Assembly: GCF_003339865.1 (NCBI RefSeq)
Contig: NZ_QPKV01000004.1
Location: 620,001-684,000 of the forward strand
DNA length: 64,000 nt
From: Pedobacter chinensis
GTDB taxonomy: Bacteria; Bacteroidota; Bacteroidia; Sphingobacteriales; Sphingobacteriaceae
Direction: 5' to 3'
Positions within the stretch are counted from its first letter, which is position 1. Each line of letters begins with the position of its first letter. Shown here piece after piece: positions 8,010-17,900 of the stretch. The translations under genes and the position numbers were made by a program. A model generated the notes under the pieces. That model searched no databases and had not been told where the DNA came from. It saw nothing but the letters and a program-made list of their open reading frames with translations.

Positions 8010-8365
8010 TTAGTTTTCACTTTGTCCAAAGGTCAATAAGTTATTGTCGGGGTCAAGCAAAGCAAATTCTTTTTGTCCCTAAGGTTTTGTCTGCAAAGTT
8101 CCGTTTGGGTAAATGTTCACTTTGCTATGCAATAATGACTGATACAAATTGTCAATGTCGTTTGTTCGGATATAAACTTGTCCATAGTTTGCTTTTGGGT
8201 CAAGTTCCTTAAACTCAAAAAAGTGAATTTGAATGTTGTCCTTTTCAACCATTAAATAGCCGTCAAAGTCAGCACTTCCAAAATCTTGAAAACCTACTTG
8301 TTTACATAAAAGTCTGTTGCAGCCTTGTTCCGCATTGGCAATTTTGGATTTATGTTTGTCAGCAT
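8010..8365 (-). pseudogene. Degenerate VOC superfamily gene
   Basis: Reading the minus strand from the ATG at 8365 gives MLTNINPKLPMRNKAATDFY, a typical VOC start. The frame then closes and the protein continues in another frame (VGFQDFGSADFDGYLMVEKD, then QIHFFEFKELDPKANYGQVY). A TAG at 8079-8081 sits between KP and GQKEFALLDPDNN, where relatives have Trp (KPWGQKEF). One frameshift near 8305 plus one nonsense codon (TGG to TAG) therefore inactivate it. The final stop is at 8010-8012. Confidence 0.75.
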
Positions 8366-8397
8366 ACTTTTTATTTTTTTGTCAGTCGTTTTTCTCG

Positions 8398-8422
8398 GTG
8401 GTCGTCCTACAATAACCGCTAC
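8398..8422 (-). repeat. Half attC-like site (array right boundary)
   Basis: GTCGTCCTACAATAACCGCTA repeats the sequence that leads into sites C and E (GTCGTCCATTATAATAACCGCTAACG; GGTCCTACCATAACCGCTAACG) but breaks off before AACG. No further attC-like sequence follows to the right, so this is read as a truncated end of the array. Confidence 0.45.
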
Positions 8423-9065
8423 CTCGTGTATTTGCGAAACCATTAACGAATATAATCGTTTACCGTCCGATTAATAAATTTATTTTTTGATGGTTTCCAC
8501 AGAGTTTTATTTTATTTATCGGATGGCAATTATGCGTCCGTAAAAAGATCGAAGCTCCGTGCTCTGTAATGACGATTAAGACCTAAAACTCGTTAATAAA
8601 GCAGTTCCCAAAGGGCTGCTTTTGTTTATCCGCATTGCGGGAAGATATCTCGTCTGGTGTTTGAGTTTAAAGTATGAAAAACTCCATGACAGTAATCATT
8701 CATCAGATATTATTTTTTATGTAAACATTTGATTTATAGTTTTTTGTGTAGTGCGTTTTGTGAATGCTTTATCCTGAATTGTTATTCTTTAGCATCGAAG
8801 AGACAAAACAACCCCCTAAAAAGGATATTAGCGAGCCCTTGAAAAATAATCAAGTAACGATATTTACCTAACAGGAAAAACACAGAGCTATCCATCAGAA
8901 AATGTTGGCGAACTGCCAGAACGAACTTTGTTAAAACATTGTACTAACTAGCTTATCAATGTACAGAAAATAAATGTGCCTGAAATAGAATTAAACAACT
9001 CGATCTGATTTAAACCCTAAATGCGCAAAAACGGGAGGGTAAATTAAGATCAATGAAAACAATAG
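8423..9065. other. AT-rich gap without a gene
   Basis: No coding region of convincing quality on either strand. The only clear element is a short hairpin, AAGCAG...CTGCTT with CCC/GGG inner pairs around 8599-8621, flanked by A and T runs. It could act as a bidirectional terminator separating the accessory block from the Crp-type gene. Confidence 0.5.
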
Positions 9066-9083
9066 GTTGCTGTTAACAGCAAC
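9066..9083. promoter_or_regulatory. Perfect 18-bp palindrome upstream of the Crp/Fnr-type gene
   Basis: GTTGCTGTTAACAGCAAC is fully self-complementary and ends 15 bp before the ATG at 9099. Position and symmetry fit an operator for a dimeric regulator, most simply autoregulation by the adjacent Crp/Fnr-type protein, although it differs from the E. coli CRP consensus TGTGA-N6-TCACA. Confidence 0.5.
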
Positions 9084-9098
9084 ACAAATTGAAAGATT

Positions 9099-9698
9099 AT
9101 GAAAGATATACAACCAGAAGCTGATGCATATTTGAGGTTTGCAAGTGCATTTGTGCCAAATATGTCTGATGATCAACTTCCTCAAACATCCTCCACATCA
9201 AGTGTGATAGAACTAAAGAAGAAGGATTTTTTTCTATTGGCGGGTAAGGTTCAAAAGGTTTTAGGGTTTGTAGCCAAAGGATTGGCACGGGCTTACTTTA
9301 TCGATAGTGATGGAAATGAAATAACTGTTGGTTTTTTTGCAGAGGGAGACTACGCAACCGATTACCCAACTTTTATTAAACAACAGCCTAGCCGCTATAT
9401 TATTCAATGTTTAGAGCCTTCAAAGTTTATCTGTATCCCTTTTGATGAATTAAATCTGGAGTATCGCCATTGGCCAAATTCAGAAAATTACAGGTGTCTA
9501 ATTGCAGAAGAGATTTTAGATAAGCAACAGCTTCGTTTAGAGAGTTTCATCTTTCAACGTGCCGAAGAACGATATCTTGATTTTATTAAACAACATCCAG
9601 GGCTGTTTAACAGGATTTCCCTGTCTCACTTATGTAGCTATCTTGGTATCGAAAGACAAACACTTACCCGAATTCGGCAAAGGCTGGCACATCGATAA
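9099..9698 (+). CDS. Crp/Fnr family transcriptional regulator
   Basis: 199 residues. An N-terminal cyclic-nucleotide-binding-type beta-roll (about 35-125: ELKKKDFFLLAGKVQKVLGFVAKGLARAYFID, then GNEITVGFFAEGDY) leads through a dimerisation helix to a C-terminal winged helix, RISLSHLCSYLGIERQTLTRIRQRLAHR. The Arg/Ser signature of true cAMP binding is not seen in the roll, so the ligand is unknown. Many Bacteroidota paralogues of this type stand alone, as does this one. The palindrome at 9066-9083 suggests self-control. Confidence 0.85.
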   Translation: MKDIQPEADAYLRFASAFVPNMSDDQLPQTSSTSSVIELKKKDFFLLAGKVQKVLGFVAKGLARAYFIDSDGNEITVGFFAEGDYATDYPTFIKQQPSRYIIQCLEPSKFICIPFDELNLEYRHWPNSENYRCLIAEEILDKQQLRLESFIFQRAEERYLDFIKQHPGLFNRISLSHLCSYLGIERQTLTRIRQRLAHR

Positions 9699-10033
9699 TT
9701 TTGAAGTATTGACTTTTAAGTTTCATTTGTCAAGCTATGGAGTAAATTTTCTGCCAATATAAATCCTGATCGCGAAGCAGCTGTTAGACCTTTAAAAATA
9801 CAAAGGCAGCTAATAAAATAAATCTGACAGCTATCGGATTGAGATGACGTGACAGCCAGGCAGAAGCGCTAAAAATATTCATTTGGTTCTGTATTAATCT
9901 GGTTATAAACTCAAAAATTATTAAATTGGTCATTATAAAGGGAAATCATTTTCATAAGATCATATTTTATAGCAGATTCGCTTTTAATTCTACAATATAC
10001 AAGATTTCTCGATTAGAAAATTACTAAGCACTC
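9699..10033. other. Intergenic region before the hybrid sensor gene
   Basis: 335 bp, AT-rich, with no ORF or repeat that I can support. It should hold the promoter of the sensor gene at 10034, but no clear TTTG / TANNTTTG pair could be fixed. Confidence 0.4.
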
Positions 10034-13000
10034 ATGTATATAAATAGGTATTGTTATTTCATTTTTCTGTTTTTTGCTTGTAATTTTTTACAGGCACAAA
10101 CACCTGGTTTCAAGCATTTTTCCAATAAGGATGGTCTTGTACAGAGTCCAATTTCCAGTATCGTTCAGGATAAGACAGGCTTTATATGGCTGGCCACCCA
10201 AAAAGGATTAATCAGATACGATGGATACGAATTCAATGCCTACCATCCGATAGCAAATGATAGCTGTACACTAAGCAATAACAAAGTAAATACAATATTC
10301 CAGGACAGCAAAGACCAGCTTTGGATAGGTACCGCAAACGGACTTAATTTATACAATGCTGCAATGGGGATTTTCAGGCGCATCGATGTTTGGGATATTA
10401 AAGGCGGTAGAAATTATATTTCCTCAATAACAGAAGACCATCAAAAAAATATATGGGTAGGCACATTTGGAGGGTTAAAAAAACTCAATAAAAAGACTTA
10501 TAAGTTAGAAGATATACCTGCTTATCATCAAAACCTGAACTTTATAAATAGCCCTGTATTTTCCCTTTTTGTTGATCATGAAAATAACGTATGGGCTGGT
10601 ACAGAGGCAGGGTTGGTAAAGTTCAATCCGATTAACCAGCGAACAATGCCTTTACCGAATGCTTTTTCTCTGTACGAAAAGTTTTTGGACAACAGGGTTT
10701 TAGTGATTAAGCAGGACCTTAATCAAGATCTTTATTTTGGTACTGAAATTTCTGGCGTATTTAGATTTTCCAAAAATAACAGCACGCTTAAAAATTATTT
10801 TTATCAGGAAAGAAAGAACACAATAGCATCAAATTGGGTTAAGGATATTCTGTTTAAAAATAATCAGGTATGGTTTGCAACCCGTAATGGACTCAGTGTG
10901 CTGGATAAAGAAACACAGGAATTTAAAAACTACAGGCATGATCCACTTGATGAAAAAAGCCTTAACGACAATTCGATCTGGAGCTTACTTATGGACAGGA
11001 ACAATTGTATCTGGGTTGGAACGTTTGCTGGAGGTCTTAATTTTTATTATAACGGGAACTCAAATTTTCATAATATTGGAGAAAAGGTAGGAAAACCAAT
11101 AGGGCTTAATCATGCGCTGGTTACCTCCGTAGTGCAAGATAATGATAATACCCTTTGGATAGGAACAGCAGGCGGTCTGAACCATTTCAACCTCAATGTC
11201 AACACCAGCGCTAGTTACAACGTTCACATTAAAAACAATACACAGCCATTTAATGGTGTAAAATCCTTAAGTGATGATGGCAGGGGCAACCTTTGGGTCG
11301 GAACACTTAACGGTGTAAGTCTGTTTAATAAAAAATTAAGGAAACTTAAATTTATCGATCTCCACTCGTCACACAGTAAGCTCAGTGAAAACCTCATTTC
11401 CTGTATCCTGTCTGATGGGGAGGGAGCTTGGATAGGAACCAATGGCGGCGGTTTACGATATGTTTTGCCCAACGGACAATCGCCTGTACTGCTTACCAAG
11501 GCTTCTGAAGAAAGAACGACTGTAGTTAGTGACAATCACAAAGAGCAAAATAAAACCAAACATTTCTTAACATCAAATAATGAAAATGGTTTATCGGATA
11601 ACTATATAACAGCATTATTAAAGGATGGAGCAGACATTCTCTGGATTGGCACCCAAAACGGATTAAACCGTTATCACATCAAATCAAATAGAATTCTTGG
11701 AGTCTATCAAAAAATAGGTAATAAAAAATATCATCTCAGTAAGAGTAATGTTTTGGCGCTCTTCAAGGATTCAAAAAACAGATTTTGGATAGGTACAGAA
11801 GATGGTGGCTTAAATTATTTCGACAGTCAAAACCAAAAATTCTATGTTATTGATAAACAACATGGTTTAAACGATAATGTGATACATGCTATTGTTGAAG
11901 ATGCACAAAACAACCTATGGGTCAGTACAGATCTTGGCTTATCCGAAATAAAGATCAAAAAGTTCGAGCTGCCATTTAAAAAAGAAAATTTGAGTATCAC
12001 GGCTTATACCACCAATGATGGCCTGATCAGTAATCAATTCTCCAATCAAGCTGGTATCAGGCTAAAAGGAGGAGAAATGGTGTTCGGTGGTATCAATGGC
12101 CTAACTATTTTTCATCCAGAGAAAATTACTAAGAATACTACTCCACCACCTATTGTAATTACCGAATTATTGGTTAACAACAGCTCTTTAAAGGCAGGAA
12201 CCAATAGTATGTGTTTGTTGGGCCCTGCTGCAGAAATTCAGAATCTTGAACTCGATTACGATCAATCCACCCTTGGTATTAAGTTTGCCGCATTAAATTA
12301 TATCAATCCATACAATAACAGTTATGCCTACAAACTCGAAGGCCCTGGTTTGGCAGATAATTGGCTGGTAATTGACAATCAAAGAGTAGTTAATTTTACC
12401 AATCTTAGGCCAGGCCGTTATGTTTTCAGCGTAAAAGCTGCAAACAATGATGGGGTATGGAGCCATGAAATCAAATCGCTAAACATTTATATTCGCCCAC
12501 CATTATGGCTTACCTGGTGGGCTTACTTAATCTATCTTGTATTATTGGCGGCTGCAGCGTACACCATTTTCATTTTCATAAGAAACAGGGAAAGATTAAA
12601 ACGCGACCTTTATGTTGAACATGCCCATAACGAGAAACTCAATGAACTCTATGCGATGAAATTGAACTTCTTTACCAATATATCACATGAAATAAGAACA
12701 CCGCTAACCCTGATCCTTGGGCCGCTTGAAAAACTGATTCATGAACACACTAATGCAGATTTCTCAAAAACATTATTGCTGATCAAGAGTAATGCAGATC
12801 GTTTGATGAAACTGGTTACTGAATTGCTGGATTTTAGAAAAGCTGAAGAAGGACACCTGAAGATATATTGCAGGTGCGAGAACATTGTACCCTTCTGCCA
12901 CCAGATTTACAAATCTTTCGAAAGTTTAGCCCTTACAAGGCAGATAGCTTTTAATTTTTCAGCGCCTCCCGAACCTGTCTTTATTTATTTTGACAGTAAC

Positions 13001-14248
13001 CAACTTGAAAAAGTAATCTTTAATCTGTTGTCGAACGCATTTAAATTTACAGATGATGGAGGCGAGATTTCTTTAGCTATTGACCAGGTTGCTGAAAATG
13101 ACCATTGGATTGAAATCACGGTAATTGATAACGGTAGGGGTATCCCCGAAAATTTTAAAGACAGGTTGTTTGAAAGTTTTTCTCAGGCAGATGATAATGC
13201 CACGCAGCATATTGGAACGGGTATTGGTCTTGCCATGGCAAAGAACATTGTAGAATTGCATAAAGGAACTATAAAAGCAACGAGCCATCAGTTGGAGAAA
13301 AATCAAACACGTTTTACAGTGTCGCTCCAAAAAGGAAATCATCACTTTTCCCCATCTGAAATTCTTTCCCAAACAATTACTTCACAAAGTACACCGTCCA
13401 TTGCACTTCCACTATCCACTGAAGACCAATTGTTCGCAACTTCTGGTTATTTTGGAAACAAAAAGTACACACTAATGATTGTTGAAGATAATGTAGAGGT
13501 AAGGGAGCTGATCATAGATAGCTTGAAGGTGGGTTATCATACTATTGATTGTTCAGATGGGCAGATTGCTTTAGATCTTCTTGAAAAAGAAATGCCAGAT
13601 TTGATTGTAAGCGATATCATGATGCCCAACATCGATGGCATCGAATTGTGCCAAAGGGTAAAATCCAGTGAAGCGACAAATCATATTCCGTTTATCTTAC
13701 TCACTGCAAAAGCTTCTGTTGAACATCAACTCGAAGGATTGGGTATGGGAGCAGATGCCTATCTTTCAAAACCTTTCAGCCTTCAGTTGCTGCAGCTGAA
13801 TATCAGGAATTTATTGAGGGCACAAGAGGTAGTAAGGGCGAAGTTCAGCAAAAATATTTTGATTTCCCCGAGTGATATTAACGCCGTAACTCCCGAAGAA
13901 AAGTTTATAGCAAAGCTGATGGCGATTATAGAGAGAAGAATGGCCGATGCTTCTTTTGATGTGCTAGATCTTGTGGATGAAATTGGCATGAGCAGATCAG
14001 TACTTTACAAAAAGGTACAGCAGCTTACAAATTATGCAGTGGCAGATTTGATAAAAGAAGTAAGGTTAAAAAGAGCAGCCCAGTTACTCAAAGAAACCTC
14101 TTTTAACATTAATGAGATAACCTATATGATAGGATTTAACAACAGGAAACATTTCAGCAAAGAATTTAAAAAAAGATATAGACTCAATCCTTCGGTGTTT
14201 GCGAAGGAAAATAAAGTTACAGATAAAGAATCCTATTATCAATTATAG
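10034..14248 (+). CDS. Hybrid two-component system protein (HTCS: sensor kinase + receiver + AraC HTH)
   Basis: 1404 residues in one chain. A signal peptide (1-22, ending LQAQ) is followed by about a dozen Reg_prop beta-propeller repeats (pattern D-x-x-G-x-I/L-W-I/V-G-T-x-x-G-L, 25-700). A Y_Y_Y domain (about 755-815) and a membrane segment (about 824-852) come next. The HisKA box FFTNISHEIRTPLTL has phospho-acceptor His885; the ATPase has the N-box NLLSNAFKFTD (about 995), DNGRGIP and GTGIGLAMAKNIV. The receiver (1148-1262) has phospho-acceptor Asp1194 in VSDIMMP; an AraC/HTH_18 domain ends the protein (1310-1400). HTCS proteins sense a periplasmic ligand, usually a sugar oligomer, and switch on an adjacent SusC/SusD locus, here at 14954. 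Confidence 0.93.
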   Translation: MYINRYCYFIFLFFACNFLQAQTPGFKHFSNKDGLVQSPISSIVQDKTGFIWLATQKGLIRYDGYEFNAYHPIANDSCTLSNNKVNTIFQDSKDQLWIGTANGLNLYNAAMGIFRRIDVWDIKGGRNYISSITEDHQKNIWVGTFGGLKKLNKKTYKLEDIPAYHQNLNFINSPVFSLFVDHENNVWAGTEAGLVKFNPINQRTMPLPNAFSLYEKFLDNRVLVIKQDLNQDLYFGTEISGVFRFSKNNSTLKNYFYQERKNTIASNWVKDILFKNNQVWFATRNGLSVLDKETQEFKNYRHDPLDEKSLNDNSIWSLLMDRNNCIWVGTFAGGLNFYYNGNSNFHNIGEKVGKPIGLNHALVTSVVQDNDNTLWIGTAGGLNHFNLNVNTSASYNVHIKNNTQPFNGVKSLSDDGRGNLWVGTLNGVSLFNKKLRKLKFIDLHSSHSKLSENLISCILSDGEGAWIGTNGGGLRYVLPNGQSPVLLTKASEERTTVVSDNHKEQNKTKHFLTSNNENGLSDNYITALLKDGADILWIGTQNGLNRYHIKSNRILGVYQKIGNKKYHLSKSNVLALFKDSKNRFWIGTEDGGLNYFDSQNQKFYVIDKQHGLNDNVIHAIVEDAQNNLWVSTDLGLSEIKIKKFELPFKKENLSITAYTTNDGLISNQFSNQAGIRLKGGEMVFGGINGLTIFHPEKITKNTTPPPIVITELLVNNSSLKAGTNSMCLLGPAAEIQNLELDYDQSTLGIKFAALNYINPYNNSYAYKLEGPGLADNWLVIDNQRVVNFTNLRPGRYVFSVKAANNDGVWSHEIKSLNIYIRPPLWLTWWAYLIYLVLLAAAAYTIFIFIRNRERLKRDLYVEHAHNEKLNELYAMKLNFFTNISHEIRTPLTLILGPLEKLIHEHTNADFSKTLLLIKSNADRLMKLVTELLDFRKAEEGHLKIYCRCENIVPFCHQIYKSFESLALTRQIAFNFSAPPEPVFIYFDSNQLEKVIFNLLSNAFKFTDDGGEISLAIDQVAENDHWIEITVIDNGRGIPENFKDRLFESFSQADDNATQHIGTGIGLAMAKNIVELHKGTIKATSHQLEKNQTRFTVSLQKGNHHFSPSEILSQTITSQSTPSIALPLSTEDQLFATSGYFGNKKYTLMIVEDNVEVRELIIDSLKVGYHTIDCSDGQIALDLLEKEMPDLIVSDIMMPNIDGIELCQRVKSSEATNHIPFILLTAKASVEHQLEGLGMGADAYLSKPFSLQLLQLNIRNLLRAQEVVRAKFSKNILISPSDINAVTPEEKFIAKLMAIIERRMADASFDVLDLVDEIGMSRSVLYKKVQQLTNYAVADLIKEVRLKRAAQLLKETSFNINEITYMIGFNNRKHFSKEFKKRYRLNPSVFAKENKVTDKESYYQL

Positions 14249-14732
14249 CGCAATTTGAAGTGTGACTAAAATAAGATGATCTGGTCACTTATCCTCATGG
14301 AAATATATTACCGGTTACATTGGAGAAATTTGGGATATTCTCAAAATTTGATGCCCATTCATGTTCCACACCCATTCAAATGATTTCTATTTTCCTCCGT
14401 TCCAATTATCTTGCCAAAGATTTGAAAGACTGGCAAGGCACAAGCCGTAGCTAGCTTTCAATGGAATTGTAATGGTAGAAGTCATATCGGATATGAACAT
14501 TATCAATTCCGGAAACCCTCAATTAAATGAATTTTTTTTGACCTTGTTTTGGAATGATTAGATGGTTGAGTAGGTCTGAATATTTAAATTTTCTGGTATT
14601 TATAAAATAAACAGAATATTATTCTGAAAGAGTAATGATGTTGCAGGGGGCGTTCGGAATAAAAATTGGATAAATGATTTTAATTGTTTTAATTTGTCCT
14701 ACTAAATCTATAGATTTAATATACAATTAATC
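14249..14732. other. Intergenic region before the small peptide ORF
   Basis: 484 bp without a supported gene. It probably carries the promoter for the peptide/SusC transcript: TTAATTTG near 14691-14698 resembles the Bacteroidota -7 box TANNTTTG with one mismatch, about 35 bp before the ATG at 14733. An HTCS binding site is expected here but I could not identify one. Confidence 0.35.
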
Positions 14733-14843
14733 ATGAAACAATTTTTACATCCCAATCAGCCTAAGTTTCTTAGGAAAAGTGACAGTTCTTTAACGACCCT
14801 GAAATCTTGCGCCACCTGCATGTGTGATAGCAACGGCAAATAG
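14733..14843 (+). CDS. 36-residue peptide with a CxxCxC tail (candidate precursor peptide)
   Basis: ATG at 14733, TAG at 14841-14843, no in-frame interruption. The N-terminal two thirds are basic and leader-like (MKQFLHPNQPKFLRKS, then DSSLTTLKS); the tail is CATCMCDSNGK, with three Cys in six residues followed by Asp-Ser-Asn-Gly. It lies 110 bp before susC, and a stem-loop (14850-14869) follows it. With an ATP-grasp ligase and a flavin monooxygenase downstream it may be a precursor of a modified peptide. It could equally be a small metal-binding protein, a regulatory leader ORF or chance. I do not recognise the family. Confidence 0.45.
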   Translation: MKQFLHPNQPKFLRKSDSSLTTLKSCATCMCDSNGK

Positions 14844-14849
14844 ATCCTA

Positions 14850-14869
14850 GACAGACAACCTGGTCTGTC
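14850..14869 (+). promoter_or_regulatory. Stem-loop between the peptide ORF and susC
   Basis: GACAGAC-AACCTG-GTCTGTC: perfect 7-bp stem with 6-nt loop, starting 7 bp after the peptide stop. No T-run follows, so it is more likely a processing, stability or attenuation element than a terminator. It would set the peptide/susC expression ratio if both are on one transcript. Confidence 0.45.
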
Positions 14870-14953
14870 AATTCCCAAATCGACTTTATCTTTTTCATAA
14901 ACCCATTTTTTGGGTAAGGAAAGGATTATATCCAAACATTTTAATCAAAACAC

Positions 14954-17900
14954 ATGAAAAATCTTTACAGAAAAGGGTTTTACCTACTTCTATGCGTTTT
15001 CTGGGCAGTATTGAGTTATGCACAGGTAACGCCAACAATCCAATCCCGCCTGAATGGTACGGTATTGGATGCAGCAACAGGCCAACCACTGCCAGGGGCA
15101 GTGGTTAAGATTAAGGGAACAACCCATACGGTCTCTACAGGTCCTGACGGAAGGTTTACTTTCGTAACCGGTCAAAAATTTCCCTACACACTTATCGTCA
15201 GTTATATCGGATATGATCAGAAAGAACAGGTTGTGGATGGAACGCCTGTAACCATCCGTTTACAGGAAGTTCAAAGCCAGCTTACTGATGTTGTGGTTAC
15301 AGGTTATAGCACTCAGGAACGTAAATACATAGCCGGTTCCATTAGTAGTGTCAGCGGTTCTGTGGTTCAAAACCAGCCATCAGGTGGATTCAATCAGCTA
15401 TTGCAGGGAAAAACCACAGGTGTTCAGGTTACCTCTAATTCTGGTGTTCCGGGTGGAGGGATTACCTTCCGGGTAAGGGGAAACAATTCCATCAATGCAT
15501 CAGTTGATCCGCTCTACATTATTGATGGGGTTTTTGTAAGCAATGCAGACCCCATTTCCGCAGGCCTTGGCAACCAGCAGGCTTCCAACCCGATTGCAGA
15601 CCTTAATCCTTCGGATATTGAGGATATTCAAATATTGAAAGATGCGAATGCGACCGCAATTTATGGTTCACTAGGTGCCAATGGTGTCATCATAGTGACC
15701 ACCAAAAGAGGAAAGCGCAACACAAAAGCCAATATAAATCTGAACACCTTTCAGGGTTGGTCTACAGCGGTAAAAAAGTTCGAAGTTGCGTCTGGTCCTG
15801 AAGTGGCTTTACTTACCAACGAATCACGAATCAATACTGCCATTGATAATGGACAGGATCCTTCAACAGTTGTACTTCCTTTTCCAAACCCGCAAAGCCT
15901 ACCCACCTATGACCGTATAAGCGGGCTTTTCCGAACAGCAAAAAGCTCAAACTACGAGGTTTCCACACAGGGTGGTACCGATAAGAGTACATATTACGTT
16001 AGTCTGGGTTATTTGGGACAGGAATCTATTGTTAAACCATCTGATTATAAACGCTACTCAGCGAGGCTGAATTATGACAATTATTTGTCTGATAAATTGA
16101 AGGTTGGAACGAGCATTAATTTTACACGTTCGGAAAGAAACTTGAGTGGAAGTGATAACAACCCTACGGGCGTAATCAATTCAGCCCTTTTTCCCAGATC
16201 ACATCTGCCGATATATAATACAGATGGAACATACGCCCGTTATGGAAGTTTCGACAATCATATCGCATTGATTGAAAATCTGGACAGCAAAGCCGTAGGC
16301 TGGCGAACCATCGGAAATATTTTCGGTGAATATACATTCCTGCCTGGCCTTAAGATTCGCAGCAGCTGGAGCATTGACAACACTAGCGAGTATGACAACA
16401 GTTATTCAAGTACACTCATCAGTGCCGGTATTGCAGTCAACGGATCAGCATCATCAATAGAAAACAAGAATCTGGTACTTACCAATGAGCAGGTTTTAAG
16501 TTTTGTTAAATCTTTTGGGGAGGGGAAAAAACACAATATCAATGCCCTTGTCGGAAATACATTGAATACTGTTTTAAATGAAAGCACAAGTGCAAGCGGA
16601 ACTGGCTTTGCAGCCAATAGTCTTCGGTCGGTTTCTGTTGCAGCAACCCGGTCAGGTTCAGCATCACGTTCTGAATCCAAACTGGTATCATTTTTCAGTA
16701 AGGCAAGCTATACCTATAATGGTAAGTATACCATCGATGGAAGTATTCGTGCCGATGCCTCTTCAAAATTTGGAACGAACAACCGCTGGGGTTACTTTCC
16801 ATCCGGTGGAGTTGCATGGCGGCTGAGCCAGGAAGAATTCATCAAAAACCTGAACTTTTTTGATGAACTGAAGGTAAGGGCGAGTTTGGGCCTTTCTGGT
16901 AATCAAAACGGAATTGGTGCATATGCAGCCCAGGGTCTTTGGTCATCAGGTGCCAATTACCTGGAGCAACCGGGTATAGCACCAACGCAACTTGCCAATC
17001 CTGATCTTACCTGGGAAACAACACGCCAGTTCAATGTAGGTGCCGAGTTGGGAATTTTTAAGAACAGGCTGAGCATTGTTGCAGATTACTACAATAAATA
17101 CACTTATGATTTGCTATTGAACGTTCCGGTACCATACCGTTCCGGCTTTGCATCTTATCTGCAGAATTACGGTGCTGTAAGAAACAAAGGAGTTGAACTG
17201 GGCATCAATTCTACCAATATAGAAACCGATGCTTTCCAATGGACAACCAATTTCAACATCTCCTTTAACAACAATAAAATTGAAAAACTTGCCTCGGATA
17301 TCAGTCTTGGTGCTTCAGGAAGAAATATTTCAATTTTAAGACAAGGCTATTCCAGCAATTCCTTTCAACTTTATAAGCAGCTTTATGTAGATCCACAGAC
17401 TGGTAACGCGGTATATGAGGATGTGAACGGGGATGGACTGATTACCTCTGCTGATCGTCAGATTGTAGGCAATGCACTTCCAAAATACACCGGAGGACTG
17501 ACCAACAACTTTAACTTCAAAGGATTTGACCTGAGTTTCTTTTTCTATTTCCAGCAGGGCAATAAGATCATGAACATGAACGATTTCTTTATGGTTCATG
17601 GCGGTACCCAGGCAAACATTGGTTTCCTTCCCCGCCAGTTGGAAAGATGGCAGAAACCAGGAGATATAACAGACATACCAAGATTAACTACCTATAGTGC
17701 CAATCCCACTCAAAATGGTGGGGCTGCCAATAACTATGGTGGAAATGTGGCAAGTCTATCTTCAAGATACCTTGAAGACGGATCTTTCATCAGGCTGAAA
17801 ACCTTGACTTTTGGTTATACACTGCCAAAGGATGTTTTGAGTAGAATCGGTATAAGTAAATTCAGAATTTATGCCCAGGGAACCAATCTGCTCACCTTTA

